NCBI RefSeq assembly: GCF_946892675.1
Contig: NZ_CAMPOV010000002.1
Coordinates: 310,001-374,000, forward strand
Length of the DNA: 64,000 nt
DNA from: Arthrobacter sp. Marseille-P9274
GTDB taxonomy: Bacteria > Actinomycetota > Actinomycetes > Actinomycetales > Micrococcaceae
Reading direction: 5' to 3'
Part shown: positions 15,931 through 24,460 of the stretch, in pieces
Numbering within the stretch: position 1 is the first letter of the stretch
How the letters are laid out: each line of letters begins with the position of its first letter
The notes under the pieces: model-generated
The model's input: the letters and a program-made list of their open reading frames with translations, nothing else
The model's database searches: none
Told to the model about the DNA's origin: nothing
Translations under genes and position numbers: made by a program

Positions 15931-17537
15931 TGGAGCGCGTGCGCGAGGTGGACGCGGTCATCGTCGGTGCAGGCTTCTCCGGCCTGTACATGCTGCACAA
16001 GCTGCGTGACCAGGGGCTTTCCGCCGTGGTGTTCGAAAAGGGCGACGGCGTCGGCGGCACCTGGTACTGGAACCGTTACCCGGGAGCCCGCTGCGACGTG
16101 GAGAGCCCGTACTATTCCTACTCGTTCGACCCTGAGCTGGAGCAGGAGTGGGAGTGGACGGAGCGCTACCCGGCCCAGCCTGAGCTGATGCGCTACCTGA
16201 ACTTCGTGGCCGACCGCTACGACCTGCGCCGGGACCTGGAACTCGAGACCACCGTGACGGCAGCGGAGTACGACGGCGGAACGAACCGGTGGCGGGTGTC
16301 GACCAGTTCCGCCCGGGGCGACGAGGTGACGCAGGCCCAGTTCTGCATCATGGCAACGGGCTGCCTGTCGACCAGCCGCATCCCGGACTTCCGGGGGCTC
16401 GAGTCCTTCAGCGGCGAGGTCTACCATACCGGCGCCTGGCCGCACGAGGACGTAGACTTCACCGGCAAGCGCGTCGGCGTGGTCGGAACGGGTTCCTCCG
16501 GCATCCAGTCCATCCCTGTCATCGCGGCGCAGGCCGAGCAGCTGACCGTGTTCCAGCGGACGCCGAACTTCAGCGTCCCGGCCAAGAACGGACCACTGGA
16601 CCAGGAGTTCTGGCAGGACGTGAAGGCCAACTACCGCCGGATCCGGGAGGACGCCAAGCACACCCCCACCGGCCTGCCGTTCCCGCCCGGTGCCGACGCA
16701 GCGCTGGAGGCGGCTCCGGAGGAACGCCAGCGGGTCTTCGACGAACACTGGACGCTCGGCGGATTCCGGCTGGCCCAGTGCTTCTCGGATCTGGCCGTGA
16801 GCAACGAGGCCAACGAGACCGTCGCCGAATACATCCGGACCAAGATCGACGAGATCGTGGAGGACCCGGAGACGGCGCGGCTGCTCAAGCCGTACGACCA
16901 TCCCGTGGGCACCAAGCGCATCTGCGTCGACACCGAGTACTACGCCACCTACAACCGGCCGAACGTGCAGCTGGTCGACGTGCGCAAGGCGCCGATCGAG
17001 GAGATCACCCCCGCCGGCCTGCGCACCGCCGAGCAGGAGTACGAGTTCGACGCGATCGTGTTCGCCACCGGCTTCGATGCCATGACCGGAGCTCTGCTGG
17101 CCATCGACATCCGCGGTCGCGACGGCGTCGCCCTGCGGGACAAGTGGGAGGCCGGCCCGCGAGCCTACCTGGGCGTCTCCATGGCCGGGTTCCCCAACCT
17201 GTTCACGGTCACCGGCCCGGGCAGCCCGTCCGTGCTGAGCAACATGGTCACCTCCATCGAGCAGCACGTGGACTGGATCGCCCGGCACATCGAGTACCTG
17301 GACGCCAACGGGCTGCAGTCCTCGGAACCGCTGGCGGAGGCCGAGGACGCCTGGGTCGAGCACGTCAACGCCCTGGCGGACATGACGCTCTTCCCGCAGG
17401 CCAACTCCTGGTACCTCGGCGCCAACGTGCCCGGCAAGCCGCGGGTCTTCATGCCGTACGTCGGCGGCGTGGGCGCCTACCGCGCCAAGTGCGACGAGGT
17501 TGCAGCGAAGGCCTACGAAGGGTTCGCGCTCGCCTAG
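15927..17537 (+). CDS. Flavin-containing Baeyer-Villiger monooxygenase
   Basis: A 536-residue type I Baeyer-Villiger monooxygenase of the cyclohexanone/phenylacetone class. The FAD motif GAGFSG is at 14-19, the diagnostic fingerprint FSGEVYHTGAWP at 161-172 fits FxGxxxHxxxWP exactly, and the NADPH motif GTGSSG is at 187-192. The conserved WYWNRYPGARCDVES segment is also present. It inserts oxygen next to a ketone using NADPH and O2. Translational coupling to the upstream esterase (4-base overlap) indicates a two-step ketone-to-ester-to-alcohol/acid route. The terminator at 17551 closes the operon. Confidence 0.93.
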   Translation: MMERVREVDAVIVGAGFSGLYMLHKLRDQGLSAVVFEKGDGVGGTWYWNRYPGARCDVESPYYSYSFDPELEQEWEWTERYPAQPELMRYLNFVADRYDLRRDLELETTVTAAEYDGGTNRWRVSTSSARGDEVTQAQFCIMATGCLSTSRIPDFRGLESFSGEVYHTGAWPHEDVDFTGKRVGVVGTGSSGIQSIPVIAAQAEQLTVFQRTPNFSVPAKNGPLDQEFWQDVKANYRRIREDAKHTPTGLPFPPGADAALEAAPEERQRVFDEHWTLGGFRLAQCFSDLAVSNEANETVAEYIRTKIDEIVEDPETARLLKPYDHPVGTKRICVDTEYYATYNRPNVQLVDVRKAPIEEITPAGLRTAEQEYEFDAIVFATGFDAMTGALLAIDIRGRDGVALRDKWEAGPRAYLGVSMAGFPNLFTVTGPGSPSVLSNMVTSIEQHVDWIARHIEYLDANGLQSSEPLAEAEDAWVEHVNALADMTLFPQANSWYLGANVPGKPRVFMPYVGGVGAYRAKCDEVAAKAYEGFALA

Positions 17538-17550
17538 CACCGGCATGGGG

Positions 17551-17586
17551 AGGACGACGGCGGGAGGCAGCTTCCGCCGTCGTCCT
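17551..17586. terminator. GGACGACGGCGG-type hairpin terminator
   Basis: Exact 13-base arms AGGACGACGGCGG and CCGCCGTCGTCCT around a ten-base loop, 14 bp after the Baeyer-Villiger stop codon, followed by TTGCC. It is nearly identical in stem to the terminators at 11908 and 18564. Confidence 0.82.
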
Positions 17587-17664
17587 TGCCCGTGTGCCGG
17601 GCCGGAAAAGCCAACAGCCCAAACCCATGCTCGTTCCAAGTCCAGCCTGATAGACCCGGGACCT

Positions 17665-18033
17665 ATGAAGAAGATGCCGGCACGCCTCGCCACTCCCGCG
17701 CTCATCCTCGCGGCCGCCTTGACCGGTTGTTCGAGTCCCGGAGCGGGCACTTCCGCCGCCTCCCCGCCGGCTGCCGCCCCGCCGGCTGCTTCGACCGACA
17801 CCGCCAGTCCGTCCGTGCAAACCGTCGATCCGAACACTGCGACGACCGAGGAGCTGACCGCGGCACTGGCGTCGGCCGGCGTCGACAACCCCGACCGGTG
17901 GGCCGAGGAGGTCCAGGAGTACGGCCCCTACACGGCCGAGAACCTCGAGCCCACACTGACCGAAGAGCTCGGGAAGTACGGCATCTCCCAGGACCAGCTG
18001 AGCAAGGTGCTCAGCGCCCTCAAGGTGGAGTGA
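17665..18033 (+). CDS. Small lipoprotein with helix-hairpin-helix-like segment
   Basis: A 122-residue protein with a lipoprotein signal (lipobox LTGC at about 22-25), an Ala/Pro/Ser-rich linker and a C-terminal 65-residue helical domain. That domain begins VDPNTATTEELTAALASAGV, which resembles the ComEA-type helix-hairpin-helix opening (V-N-T-A-x-x-E-E-L). No clear ribosome site precedes ATG 17665, but the signal sequence fixes the start. The stop overlaps the following membrane-protein start. I do not recognise a named family; a surface-anchored binding role is only a guess. Confidence 0.7.
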   Translation: MKKMPARLATPALILAAALTGCSSPGAGTSAASPPAAAPPAASTDTASPSVQTVDPNTATTEELTAALASAGVDNPDRWAEEVQEYGPYTAENLEPTLTEELGKYGISQDQLSKVLSALKVE

Positions 18034-18521
18034 GCACCGTGGCCAACACCGTGGAGACAGGGACCGACTCTGTTGCCCTGGTCGCCGTCTATCGCCGCAT
18101 CCTGACCTGGCTCGGCATTGGCACCGCCCTCGGCGCCTGCGTCGAGCTCGCGATGCTCCGCCACTGGCACGACGCGGGCCAGCTCGTGCCGTGGGCGGTC
18201 CTGGCGGTGCTCCTTGCTGCCGCGGCGGCCTGGCTGGTGCGGCGCTCCGTGGCGACGGCGCGGATCATGCAGGGGACCGCGATTGTGGCGGTTCTTGGCA
18301 GTGCCTTCGGCGTCTACGAACATATCGGCGCGAACCTGGCCGCCGGACCGCTGAGCGGCCGGTACTCCGCCGTCTGGGATTCGATGTCCGCGGTGTCGCA
18401 ACTGTGGGCCGCCGCCACCGGCTCGGTCGGCGCGTCCCCGGTCCTCGCTCCCGGCATGGTCGGGCTGGCGGGGGTGCTGCTGTGGCTCGCCGCGTTCCGC
18501 TGGGTTCCGGCCCGCGATTGA
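18030..18521 (+). CDS. Small membrane protein, four predicted helices
   Basis: A 163-residue hydrophobic protein with a GTG start overlapping the preceding stop (GTGA). A second GTG at 18039 is an alternative. Helices are seen around ILTWLGIGTALGACVELAML, LVPWAVLAVLLAAAAAWLV, IMQGTAIVAVLGSAFGVYEH and VLAPGMVGLAGVLLWLAAF. No enzyme motif is visible and the family is not recognised. The overlap implies translational coupling with the lipoprotein, so the two may form a membrane-anchored pair. Confidence 0.68.
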   Translation: MSTVANTVETGTDSVALVAVYRRILTWLGIGTALGACVELAMLRHWHDAGQLVPWAVLAVLLAAAAAWLVRRSVATARIMQGTAIVAVLGSAFGVYEHIGANLAAGPLSGRYSAVWDSMSAVSQLWAAATGSVGASPVLAPGMVGLAGVLLWLAAFRWVPARD

Positions 18522-18563
18522 TGCGGCTTTGCTCTGGCCTCGGGCCTGCACACGCCATAGTCT

Positions 18564-18600
18564 GGCGACGGCGGGGCGCTGAGTTCCGCCGTCGCCCTTT
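18564..18600. terminator. GGCGACGGCGG-type hairpin terminator
   Basis: Eleven-base exact arms GGCGACGGCGG and CCGCCGTCGCC with an eleven-base loop, followed by CTTT. It follows the membrane-protein gene by 42 bp and is a variant of the 11908 and 17551 stems. Confidence 0.8.
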
Positions 18601-18654
18601 GGCGAGGGCTTCGAGCGTGTCACGGACCTGTACATTCCTGCGGGAGGAAGCATC

Positions 18655-19293
18655 ATGACGGACATCACCATCATCGGCACCGGAAACATGGGCAGAGCCA
18701 TCGCCACGCGCGCCGCGGCCGCCGGCCGCTCCCTCCAGATCCTGAACCGCACCCCGGAGAAGGCCGCCCAACTGGCCGGCGAACTGGGATCGGGGATTAT
18801 CACCGGCGGGCTCGCCGAGCCCGCGCTGGGAGACATCGTCGTGCTCGCCTTGTACTACGGGCCCGCCCAGGAGGTCGTCACGAGGCTCCGCGGCTCCCTG
18901 ACCGGCAAGACCGTGGTGGATATCAGCAATCCGATCGACGTGGAAACCTTCGATTCCCTCGTGGTCGGACCGGACACCTCGGCCACCGAAGAGCTGGCAA
19001 AGCTGGCGCCGGAGGCCCGCTTCGTCAAGGCCTTCAATACGACCTTCGCCGGACCGCTGTCAGAGGGCTCGGTCGACGGCAAGCCGCTGGACGTCTTCAT
19101 TGCCTCGGATTCGGAGGAAGCGCGGAAGCAGGTCGCGGACTTCGTGAGCGCCGCAGGCCTGCGGCCTCTTGAGGTCGGCGCCCTCCGCCATGCCCGGGAG
19201 CTTGAGGGCTTCCAGCTGCTGCTCATGGCCCTGCAGGCCAACCCCGCCTACGAGTCCTTCAATTGGGGCACGGGGCTGAAGATCCTCGACTGA
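18655..19293 (+). CDS. NAD(P)-binding F420-reductase-like oxidoreductase
   Basis: A 212-residue protein of the NADPH:F420 reductase/NAD_binding (F420_oxidored) family. The Rossmann motif is TIIGTGNMGRAIATR at the N-terminus, then VVDISNPIDVETFDSLV, a conserved VKAFNTTFAGPL, VFIASDSEEARKQV and a C-terminal helix with GALRHARELEGFQLLLM. The start at ATG 18655 follows GGAGGAA. Members reduce NADP with F420H2 or act as general nucleotide-binding proteins. The organism's F420 status cannot be judged here, so the coenzyme is uncertain. It appears to be monocistronic. Confidence 0.8.
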   Translation: MTDITIIGTGNMGRAIATRAAAAGRSLQILNRTPEKAAQLAGELGSGIITGGLAEPALGDIVVLALYYGPAQEVVTRLRGSLTGKTVVDISNPIDVETFDSLVVGPDTSATEELAKLAPEARFVKAFNTTFAGPLSEGSVDGKPLDVFIASDSEEARKQVADFVSAAGLRPLEVGALRHARELEGFQLLLMALQANPAYESFNWGTGLKILD

Positions 19294-19328
19294 CACTCTT
19301 CGCGGCAGCGCGGTCCGATGTTGGACGT

Positions 19329-19601
19329 TCACCGCGTCCGGCGTTGGAACAGGCGCAGCGCCCAGTACACGGAGGCGCCCATCAGCAGGAAGCCGACGAT
19401 CCCCACGATGACCAGCTGAGCGGCGATCCCGCCGATCAGCAGCACAAGGCCCGCAATCCAGGCCAGGGCGGCCAGCAGCCCGCGGGATTGCCGGGGCCAC
19501 AGAGAACCGGACTCCAATTCCCGAGCGAGTCTGGGATCCTCCGCGGCCAGCTCTTCCTCCAGCTCCCGTAGCTGTTTCCGTTCTTCATCCGACAGTGGCA
19601 T
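19329..19601 (-). CDS. DUF3040 membrane protein
   Basis: A 90-residue protein with the DUF3040 hallmark MPLSDEERKQLRELEEELAAEDP, followed by two adjacent transmembrane helices (GLLAALAWIAGLVLLIGGIAA and VIVGIVGFLLMGASVYWAL) and a basic tail. The family is actinobacterial, of unknown function, often near cell-division genes; here the neighbours give no clue. Confidence 0.88.
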   Translation of the reverse strand: MPLSDEERKQLRELEEELAAEDPRLARELESGSLWPRQSRGLLAALAWIAGLVLLIGGIAAQLVIVGIVGFLLMGASVYWALRLFQRRTR

Positions 19602-19818
19602 CGCACGGTCCCTTCCGCCAGCCGAGCAGCGCTCTAAGAGGTCTGCCGCCCGGGCCAGTTCCTGGAAGAGCAGGCCCCGGTAGAGCCATGATGCTCCTCT
19701 AACGCAAGAGACGCCAGCGTTGGAAAGCGGGCATCGGTGTCAGTGGTCCGGCTCCCATGCCCGCCCGGCCCCGCCGTCCGACCCCGGCGTATGATCGACG
19801 TCAAAGCGAGGAGCAGCG

Positions 19819-20607
19819 ATGCCGATCGATAACGAGCTGTACGACCGTCTGGGCGGATCCTGGTGGCACGAGGACAACCCGCTCAACCTGCTGCACGGCA
19901 GCCTCACCCCGGCCCGGATGGAGTATTTCCGGGGCGCGCTGCGGGACCGGCTCGGCGGCCGGGTGGCCGGGCTGAAGGCACTGGATATCGGCTGCGGCGC
20001 CGGCCTGCTGGCCGAGGAGTTCGCGCGGCTCGGCTGCGAGGTGACCGGCGTCGACCCATCGGAACCCGCGTTGGCGGCCGCCCGGCGGCACGCCGCGGAC
20101 GGCGGCCCGGCGATCCGCTACCTGGCCGGCAGCGGCGAGGAACTGCCGCTCGCGGACGCAAGCTTCGACGTCGTTCTCTGCTGTGATGTGCTGGAACACG
20201 TCACCGATCTGCCGCGGGTCATCGCGGAGACCGCACGGGTCATGAAGCCGGGCAGCCTGTACCTCTTCGACACGATAAACCGGACGGCCGCCAGCTGGCT
20301 GCTGGCCATCAAAATCCTGCAGGACTGGCCGCCCACCAGGATCATCGACGCGCAGCTGCACAGCTGGGACATGTTCATCAAGCCGCGCGAGCTCGCGCGC
20401 CTGCTGCAGCGCAACGGGCTGGAGCCGGGCGGATTGGCCGGCCTGGCCCCGCGGGCGAACCCGCTGGCCGCCCTCTCGGCCCTCCGCGCTGCCCGCCGCG
20501 GCCGGATCAGCTACGGGGAACTCGGCCGCCGGCTGGACTTCGGCCAGGTCCGCTCGACTGCGCTGTCCTACATGGGCTACGCCATCAAGGCCGCCGAGCT
20601 GGGCTGA
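19819..20607 (+). CDS. UbiG-like SAM-dependent methyltransferase
   Basis: A 262-residue class I methyltransferase. Motif I is ALDIGCGAGLLAEEFAR, the acidic end of strand 2 is VTGVDPSE, and CCDVLEHV follows. The N-terminal YDRLGGSWWHEDNPLNLLH and the later INRTAASW and RIIDAQLHSWDMFIKP are characteristic of UbiG-type 3-demethylubiquinol O-methyltransferases. Actinobacteria make menaquinone rather than ubiquinone, so the real acceptor is probably another phenolic or polyprenyl compound. The start follows GAGGAG. It has no operon partner. Confidence 0.82.
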   Translation: MPIDNELYDRLGGSWWHEDNPLNLLHGSLTPARMEYFRGALRDRLGGRVAGLKALDIGCGAGLLAEEFARLGCEVTGVDPSEPALAAARRHAADGGPAIRYLAGSGEELPLADASFDVVLCCDVLEHVTDLPRVIAETARVMKPGSLYLFDTINRTAASWLLAIKILQDWPPTRIIDAQLHSWDMFIKPRELARLLQRNGLEPGGLAGLAPRANPLAALSALRAARRGRISYGELGRRLDFGQVRSTALSYMGYAIKAAELG

Positions 20608-20774
20608 ACCGAAAGAACCGGCTGAGCGGGCCTTTCGTTGCGTAACGTCCGGTCACAAGCCGTCATTGCGACGTCATGTCCGGCCGCGGAAAAGTCATAT
20701 GAATTCACCGCGCTCCACAAAGATTCCGGCCTCCGCCACGGGTGCGTAGATTCTTCCGTACCTCCTGCGGGACG

Positions 20775-20875
20775 AGTGTTAGAACCACTGTTCCCGCCGG
20801 AATTGAACTGCCGCGAGGCGTGAGAAGCCTCGTTGAACACTAGCCGGTGATTGCAGTGCCCGAGTCTTCGGGCGC
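20775..20875 (+). promoter_or_regulatory. Candidate structured mRNA leader of the ABC/monooxygenase operon
   Basis: The 309 bp gap 20608-20916 has no gene. AGTGTT (20775-20780) pairs exactly with AACACT (20836-20841), enclosing CGAGGC/GCCTCG (20814-20832, seven-base loop) and a weak GTTC/GAAC pair. A further hairpin GCCCGA/TCGGGC (20858-20873) follows, 40 bp before the lipoprotein ATG. This could be a structured leader; it does not match SAM-box consensus pieces I know. Confidence 0.35.
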
Positions 20876-20916
20876 GTCCGGTGCCGTGTGCAACGGGCCG
20901 AACGGAAGACCGGAAC

Positions 20917-22548
20917 ATGAACCATCGCAACGCCCCTTGGGCGCCCACGGCCGCAGCCGCCGTCGTGCTTCTGGCGCTGACCGGATGCGGCGGCAGCGCC
21001 AGTGCGCAGCCGGCAGACGACACCTTCGTTTTCGCGACGGGCAAGGACATTTCCTGCCTGGACCCGCACGTGAACGGCGACATGCCGCAGGCCTCGATCG
21101 CCGCCAACTACCTCGACTCGCTGGTCTCGCAGGACAAAGACGGCAAGATCCACCCGTGGCTGGCCGAGTCGTGGGAAGTCTCGGAGGACGGGCTGACCTA
21201 CACCTTCAAGGTCCGCGACGATGTCACCTTCACGGACGGCACCAGGTTCACCGCCGAGGCGGTCAAGGCGAACCTGGACCACATGGTGGATCCGGACACG
21301 CAGTCCGGCACGGCCGGCGGCTACCTCAAGCCGTACAAGAGCACCGAGGTGGTTGATGACACCACGGCCGTGGTCACGCTGAACCGCCCGTACGCGGCGT
21401 TCCTTGAGGTGCTGGCCCAGCCGTTCCTCGGCATCGAATCGCCGACGGCGCTGAAGCGGCCGCAGGCGGAGAACTGCAACTCGCCGGTTGGGACGGGTCC
21501 CTACAAAATCGTGGACTACGTTCCGCAGTCCAAGGTCTCGCTGGTGCGCAACGACGACTACAACTCGGCGCCGCCGTTCGCGCAGCACCAGGGGCCGGCG
21601 CACATCAAGAACCTCGAATGGCAGATCGTGCCGGAGGATTCCACCCGCTACGGGCTGCTCCGCGCCGGCCAGGTGGACGCGCTGGACCTGATGCCGTCGG
21701 TCCACTTCGCCGAGGCGGAGGCGGACAAGAACGTCGCGCTGGTGCTGCAGGACCGGCCGGGCAACCCGACCAACCTGATGCTCAACACCACGCGGGCACC
21801 GTTCGACGACCTCCGCGTGCGCCAGGCGTTCCTGCGCAGCGTGTACGTGGAGGCCGGAATCAACAGCGTCTACTTCGGCACGGTGACCCAGGCCGGCGGC
21901 CCGCTGGCCAGCACCACCAAGTTCTATTCACCGGACTTCGAGGACGCGTACCAGCCGGATCCCGCGAACGCGGCCAAGCTCCTCGACGAAGCGGGCTGGA
22001 CGGGGCGTGACAAGGACGGCTACCGCACCAAGGACGGCAAGCGGTTGGTGGTGCACTTCCCGTATACGCCGGCCGTCTGGCCGACCGCCCACCAGGCCCT
22101 AGTGACCCAGCTGCAGGCCAGCGCGAAGCAGGCCGGGTTCGACGTGCGGATCGAGACGGGCGACTCCGCCTCCGTGAGCGAGCAGGGCAACAACTTCGAC
22201 TACGACCTGCGCTCCGACTACTGGAACACCAACACTGCGGACGTGCTGCGGATCGTCTTCTCCTCCGAGTACACCGAGTCCGCCGGCTTCGTGCCGAACG
22301 GGTCCGGCTTCCGGAACAAGGAATTCGACAAGATCGTCAACGACGCTTTGGCCACCGACGATCCGGCAGTGCGCGAAAAGCTCTACTACGAGGCGCAGCA
22401 AATCGTCAGCCGCAATGCGCTGCAGCTGCCCCTCTACAACCAGGCCAGCCAGCTGGCTGTCCGGACGGACCGCTTCGCCAACCTCACGCTGGAGCCCAGC
22501 CTGTCCCTGCCTTATATCTACGACGTCTCGGCGGTGAAGCAATCATGA
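20917..22548 (+). CDS. ABC transporter solute-binding lipoprotein, family 5 (DppA/OppA-like)
   Basis: A 543-residue extracytoplasmic binding lipoprotein. The signal has lipobox LTGC, and the family 5 signatures are ATGKDISCLDPH, LAESWEVSEDGLTYTFKVRDDVTFTDGT, SPVGTGPYKIVDY and a late QLPLYNQASQLAVR. ATG 20917 follows GGAAG; upstream in-frame codons lie in the leader. Such proteins bind peptides, nickel, or other substrates. As the first gene of an operon ending with two organosulfur-type monooxygenases, it probably imports a sulfur-bearing compound. Confidence 0.88.
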   Translation: MNHRNAPWAPTAAAAVVLLALTGCGGSASAQPADDTFVFATGKDISCLDPHVNGDMPQASIAANYLDSLVSQDKDGKIHPWLAESWEVSEDGLTYTFKVRDDVTFTDGTRFTAEAVKANLDHMVDPDTQSGTAGGYLKPYKSTEVVDDTTAVVTLNRPYAAFLEVLAQPFLGIESPTALKRPQAENCNSPVGTGPYKIVDYVPQSKVSLVRNDDYNSAPPFAQHQGPAHIKNLEWQIVPEDSTRYGLLRAGQVDALDLMPSVHFAEAEADKNVALVLQDRPGNPTNLMLNTTRAPFDDLRVRQAFLRSVYVEAGINSVYFGTVTQAGGPLASTTKFYSPDFEDAYQPDPANAAKLLDEAGWTGRDKDGYRTKDGKRLVVHFPYTPAVWPTAHQALVTQLQASAKQAGFDVRIETGDSASVSEQGNNFDYDLRSDYWNTNTADVLRIVFSSEYTESAGFVPNGSGFRNKEFDKIVNDALATDDPAVREKLYYEAQQIVSRNALQLPLYNQASQLAVRTDRFANLTLEPSLSLPYIYDVSAVKQS

Positions 22549-23546
22549 GTGCTGCAGCAACAACCTCCCACACGGGACTTCCAAGAACGACGGCGACCGC
22601 CGGGTCCGCCGGGCGGGTCATCCTTAAGCGCGCGGCCGGCAGCGTCTTCGTGCTCTGGGCCGCCGTGACCCTCACGTTCTTCGTGCTCCGCCTGACCCCG
22701 GGAGATCCCGTGACCGCCATTCTCGGCGGGGCCGGCTCCTCGCCCTCGCCGGAGACGGTGGCCGCGGTCAAGGCACAGTACGGGCTGGACCAGCCCGTCT
22801 TCGTCCAGTACCTGGACTACCTGGCCGGCCTGGCCACCGGGAACTTCGGCACCTCGTACATCTTCAAGGTGCCGGTGCTGGACATCCTTGGGCCGCAGAT
22901 CCTGCCCACGTTCCAGCTGGCGGGGCTGGCGCTGGTCTTCGCGTGGGCAATCGCGCTCGCCTTCACCCTGCTGACCGTCGGCCGCGGCCGCCTACGGGAC
23001 GGCATCGGCCGCGGCATCGAGGTCTTCTTCGCCGCGCTGCCACCGTTCTGGGTCGGCATCATGCTCGCCGTGGTCTTTGCGGTCATCCTGGGCTGGTTCC
23101 CGGTAGCGGGCGACGACGGCTTCAGGTCGCTGGTGCTCCCGGCGCTGGCCCTGGCCATCCCGCTGGCCGGCTTCATCGCGCAGGTCACCCGGTCCTCCTT
23201 CGAAGAGGCGCTGGCGCAGCCGTTTGTACTCTCCGCCCGGGCCCGCGGGCTGTCCGACCTGGCCGTCAGGCTGGGCCACGCCCTGCGGCACGCGATCCTG
23301 CCCGGCCTGACGCTCTCCGCGTGGGCCGTCGGCTCGCTGGTCAGCTCCGCGGTGGTCGCCGAGATCATCTTCGCCCGCCCCGGCCTGGGCCGCTCCCTCG
23401 TGGACGCGATCATCAACCGGGACCTGCCCATCACCCTGGCCGTGGTGGTCATCATCGCCGCCGTCTACATCGTCGTGAACCTGCTGGTCGATGTGCTCTA
23501 CCGCGTCATCGACCCGCGCATCACCGAGAAGGGAGCCATCGCATGA
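22545..23546 (+). CDS. ABC transporter permease, DppB/OppB-like
   Basis: A 333-residue inner-membrane permease. The N-terminal helix (FVLWAAVTLTFFVLRLTPGDPV) is typical of DppB proteins, with PGDP conserved. The cytoplasmic EAA loop reads RARGLSDLAVRLGHALRHAILPGL. Five or six membrane helices are apparent, ending ITLAVVVIIAAVYIVVNLLVDVLYRVIDPRI. Its start overlaps the binding-protein stop (ATGA), and its own stop overlaps the next permease start, so the operon is translationally coupled. Confidence 0.92.
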   Translation: MSAAATTSHTGLPRTTATAGSAGRVILKRAAGSVFVLWAAVTLTFFVLRLTPGDPVTAILGGAGSSPSPETVAAVKAQYGLDQPVFVQYLDYLAGLATGNFGTSYIFKVPVLDILGPQILPTFQLAGLALVFAWAIALAFTLLTVGRGRLRDGIGRGIEVFFAALPPFWVGIMLAVVFAVILGWFPVAGDDGFRSLVLPALALAIPLAGFIAQVTRSSFEEALAQPFVLSARARGLSDLAVRLGHALRHAILPGLTLSAWAVGSLVSSAVVAEIIFARPGLGRSLVDAIINRDLPITLAVVVIIAAVYIVVNLLVDVLYRVIDPRITEKGAIA

Positions 23547-24457
23547 GCGTGGCACTTGAACCCACCACCGCCCGCGGAAGCCTGCCGGGCAGCCCCCGGC
23601 CCGGAAAACCCGCACCTTCCCCGCGCGGCACGGCGAAAGCCGCGGCAGCGCTGCGGAAGACGCCGATCGGCCTGTGGATCGCGGCGGCGCTGCTCGCCTT
23701 CCTGGTGATTGCCGCCGTCGTACCTTCCCTGCTGATCCGGCAGGACCCGTACGTCATCGACCCGGCCACCGCCTTCACAGCGCCCAACGCGGAGCACTGG
23801 TTCGGCACGGACCAGAACGGCCGCGACGTGTTCTCGCGGGTGGTCGCCGGCACCGGCCAGTCGCTGCTGCTCGGGCTGGCCGCCACGGCCATCGGCCTGG
23901 TGCTCGGCGGCCTGCTGGGCATCACCGCCGGCGTCTCGGGCAAGTGGCTGGACTCGGCGATCTGCCGCTTCGTCGAGATCCTGTTCGCCTTCCCGGGCCT
24001 GCTGCTGGCGCTGATCGTCATCGCGGTCTCCGGCACCGGCATCGTCACCGCGGCCATCGCCGTCGGCGTCGGCACCGCACCCGGCTACGCACGGATGCTG
24101 CGGACCCAGACGCTGCAGGTCATCGCCTCGCCGTACGTCGAAACCGCGCTGTCGCTGGGCCGCTCGCGCTCGCACATCCTGTGGCACACCATCGTGCCGA
24201 ACGTCGTCCGGCCGCTGTTCGTGCTAGCCACGCTCGGCGTCGGGCAGGCGATCGTCTGGGCTTCCTCGCTCAGCTTCCTCGGCCTGGGCGCGCAGCCGCC
24301 GGCCGCCGAGTGGGGCGCCATGCTCGCCGACGGCCGCAACTACATCCAGCTGGCCTGGTGGATCGCGGCCTTCCCCGGCATCTTCATCACCCTCGCCGCC
24401 CTGACCACCACCGTGGTGGGTCGACACCTGCAGCAGCGTCTCGAAGCGGAGGTCTAG
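23543..24457 (+). CDS. ABC transporter permease, DppC/OppC-like
   Basis: A 304-residue permease paired with the preceding DppB-like protein. After a Pro/Ala-rich N-terminus comes the first helix (IAAALLAFLVIAAVVPSLLI) and the DppC signature HWFGTDQNGRDVFSRVVAGT. The EAA loop is in SPYVETALSLGRSRSHILWHTIVPN and the C-terminus reads FPGIFITLAALTTTVVGRHL. The start overlaps the upstream stop as ATGA. Together with the fused ATPase it completes the importer. Confidence 0.92.
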   Translation: MSVALEPTTARGSLPGSPRPGKPAPSPRGTAKAAAALRKTPIGLWIAAALLAFLVIAAVVPSLLIRQDPYVIDPATAFTAPNAEHWFGTDQNGRDVFSRVVAGTGQSLLLGLAATAIGLVLGGLLGITAGVSGKWLDSAICRFVEILFAFPGLLLALIVIAVSGTGIVTAAIAVGVGTAPGYARMLRTQTLQVIASPYVETALSLGRSRSHILWHTIVPNVVRPLFVLATLGVGQAIVWASSLSFLGLGAQPPAAEWGAMLADGRNYIQLAWWIAAFPGIFITLAALTTTVVGRHLQQRLEAEV

Positions 24458-24460
24458 GAC

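Noticed and set aside
15759-17888. Roughly 700-codon minus-strand frame opposite the esterase and BVMO
   Set aside because: The plus-strand genes show catalytic motifs throughout; the minus frame has no domain and spans several unrelated genes.
14940-18521. Mobile element carrying the BVMO module
   Set aside because: No transposase, integrase or terminal repeats are present, and base composition does not differ visibly from the flanks.
20608-20916. SAM riboswitch before the sulfur-type operon
   Set aside because: Conserved SAM-box pieces such as the GGCAACC-type core are absent. I kept only the neutral call of a structured leader.
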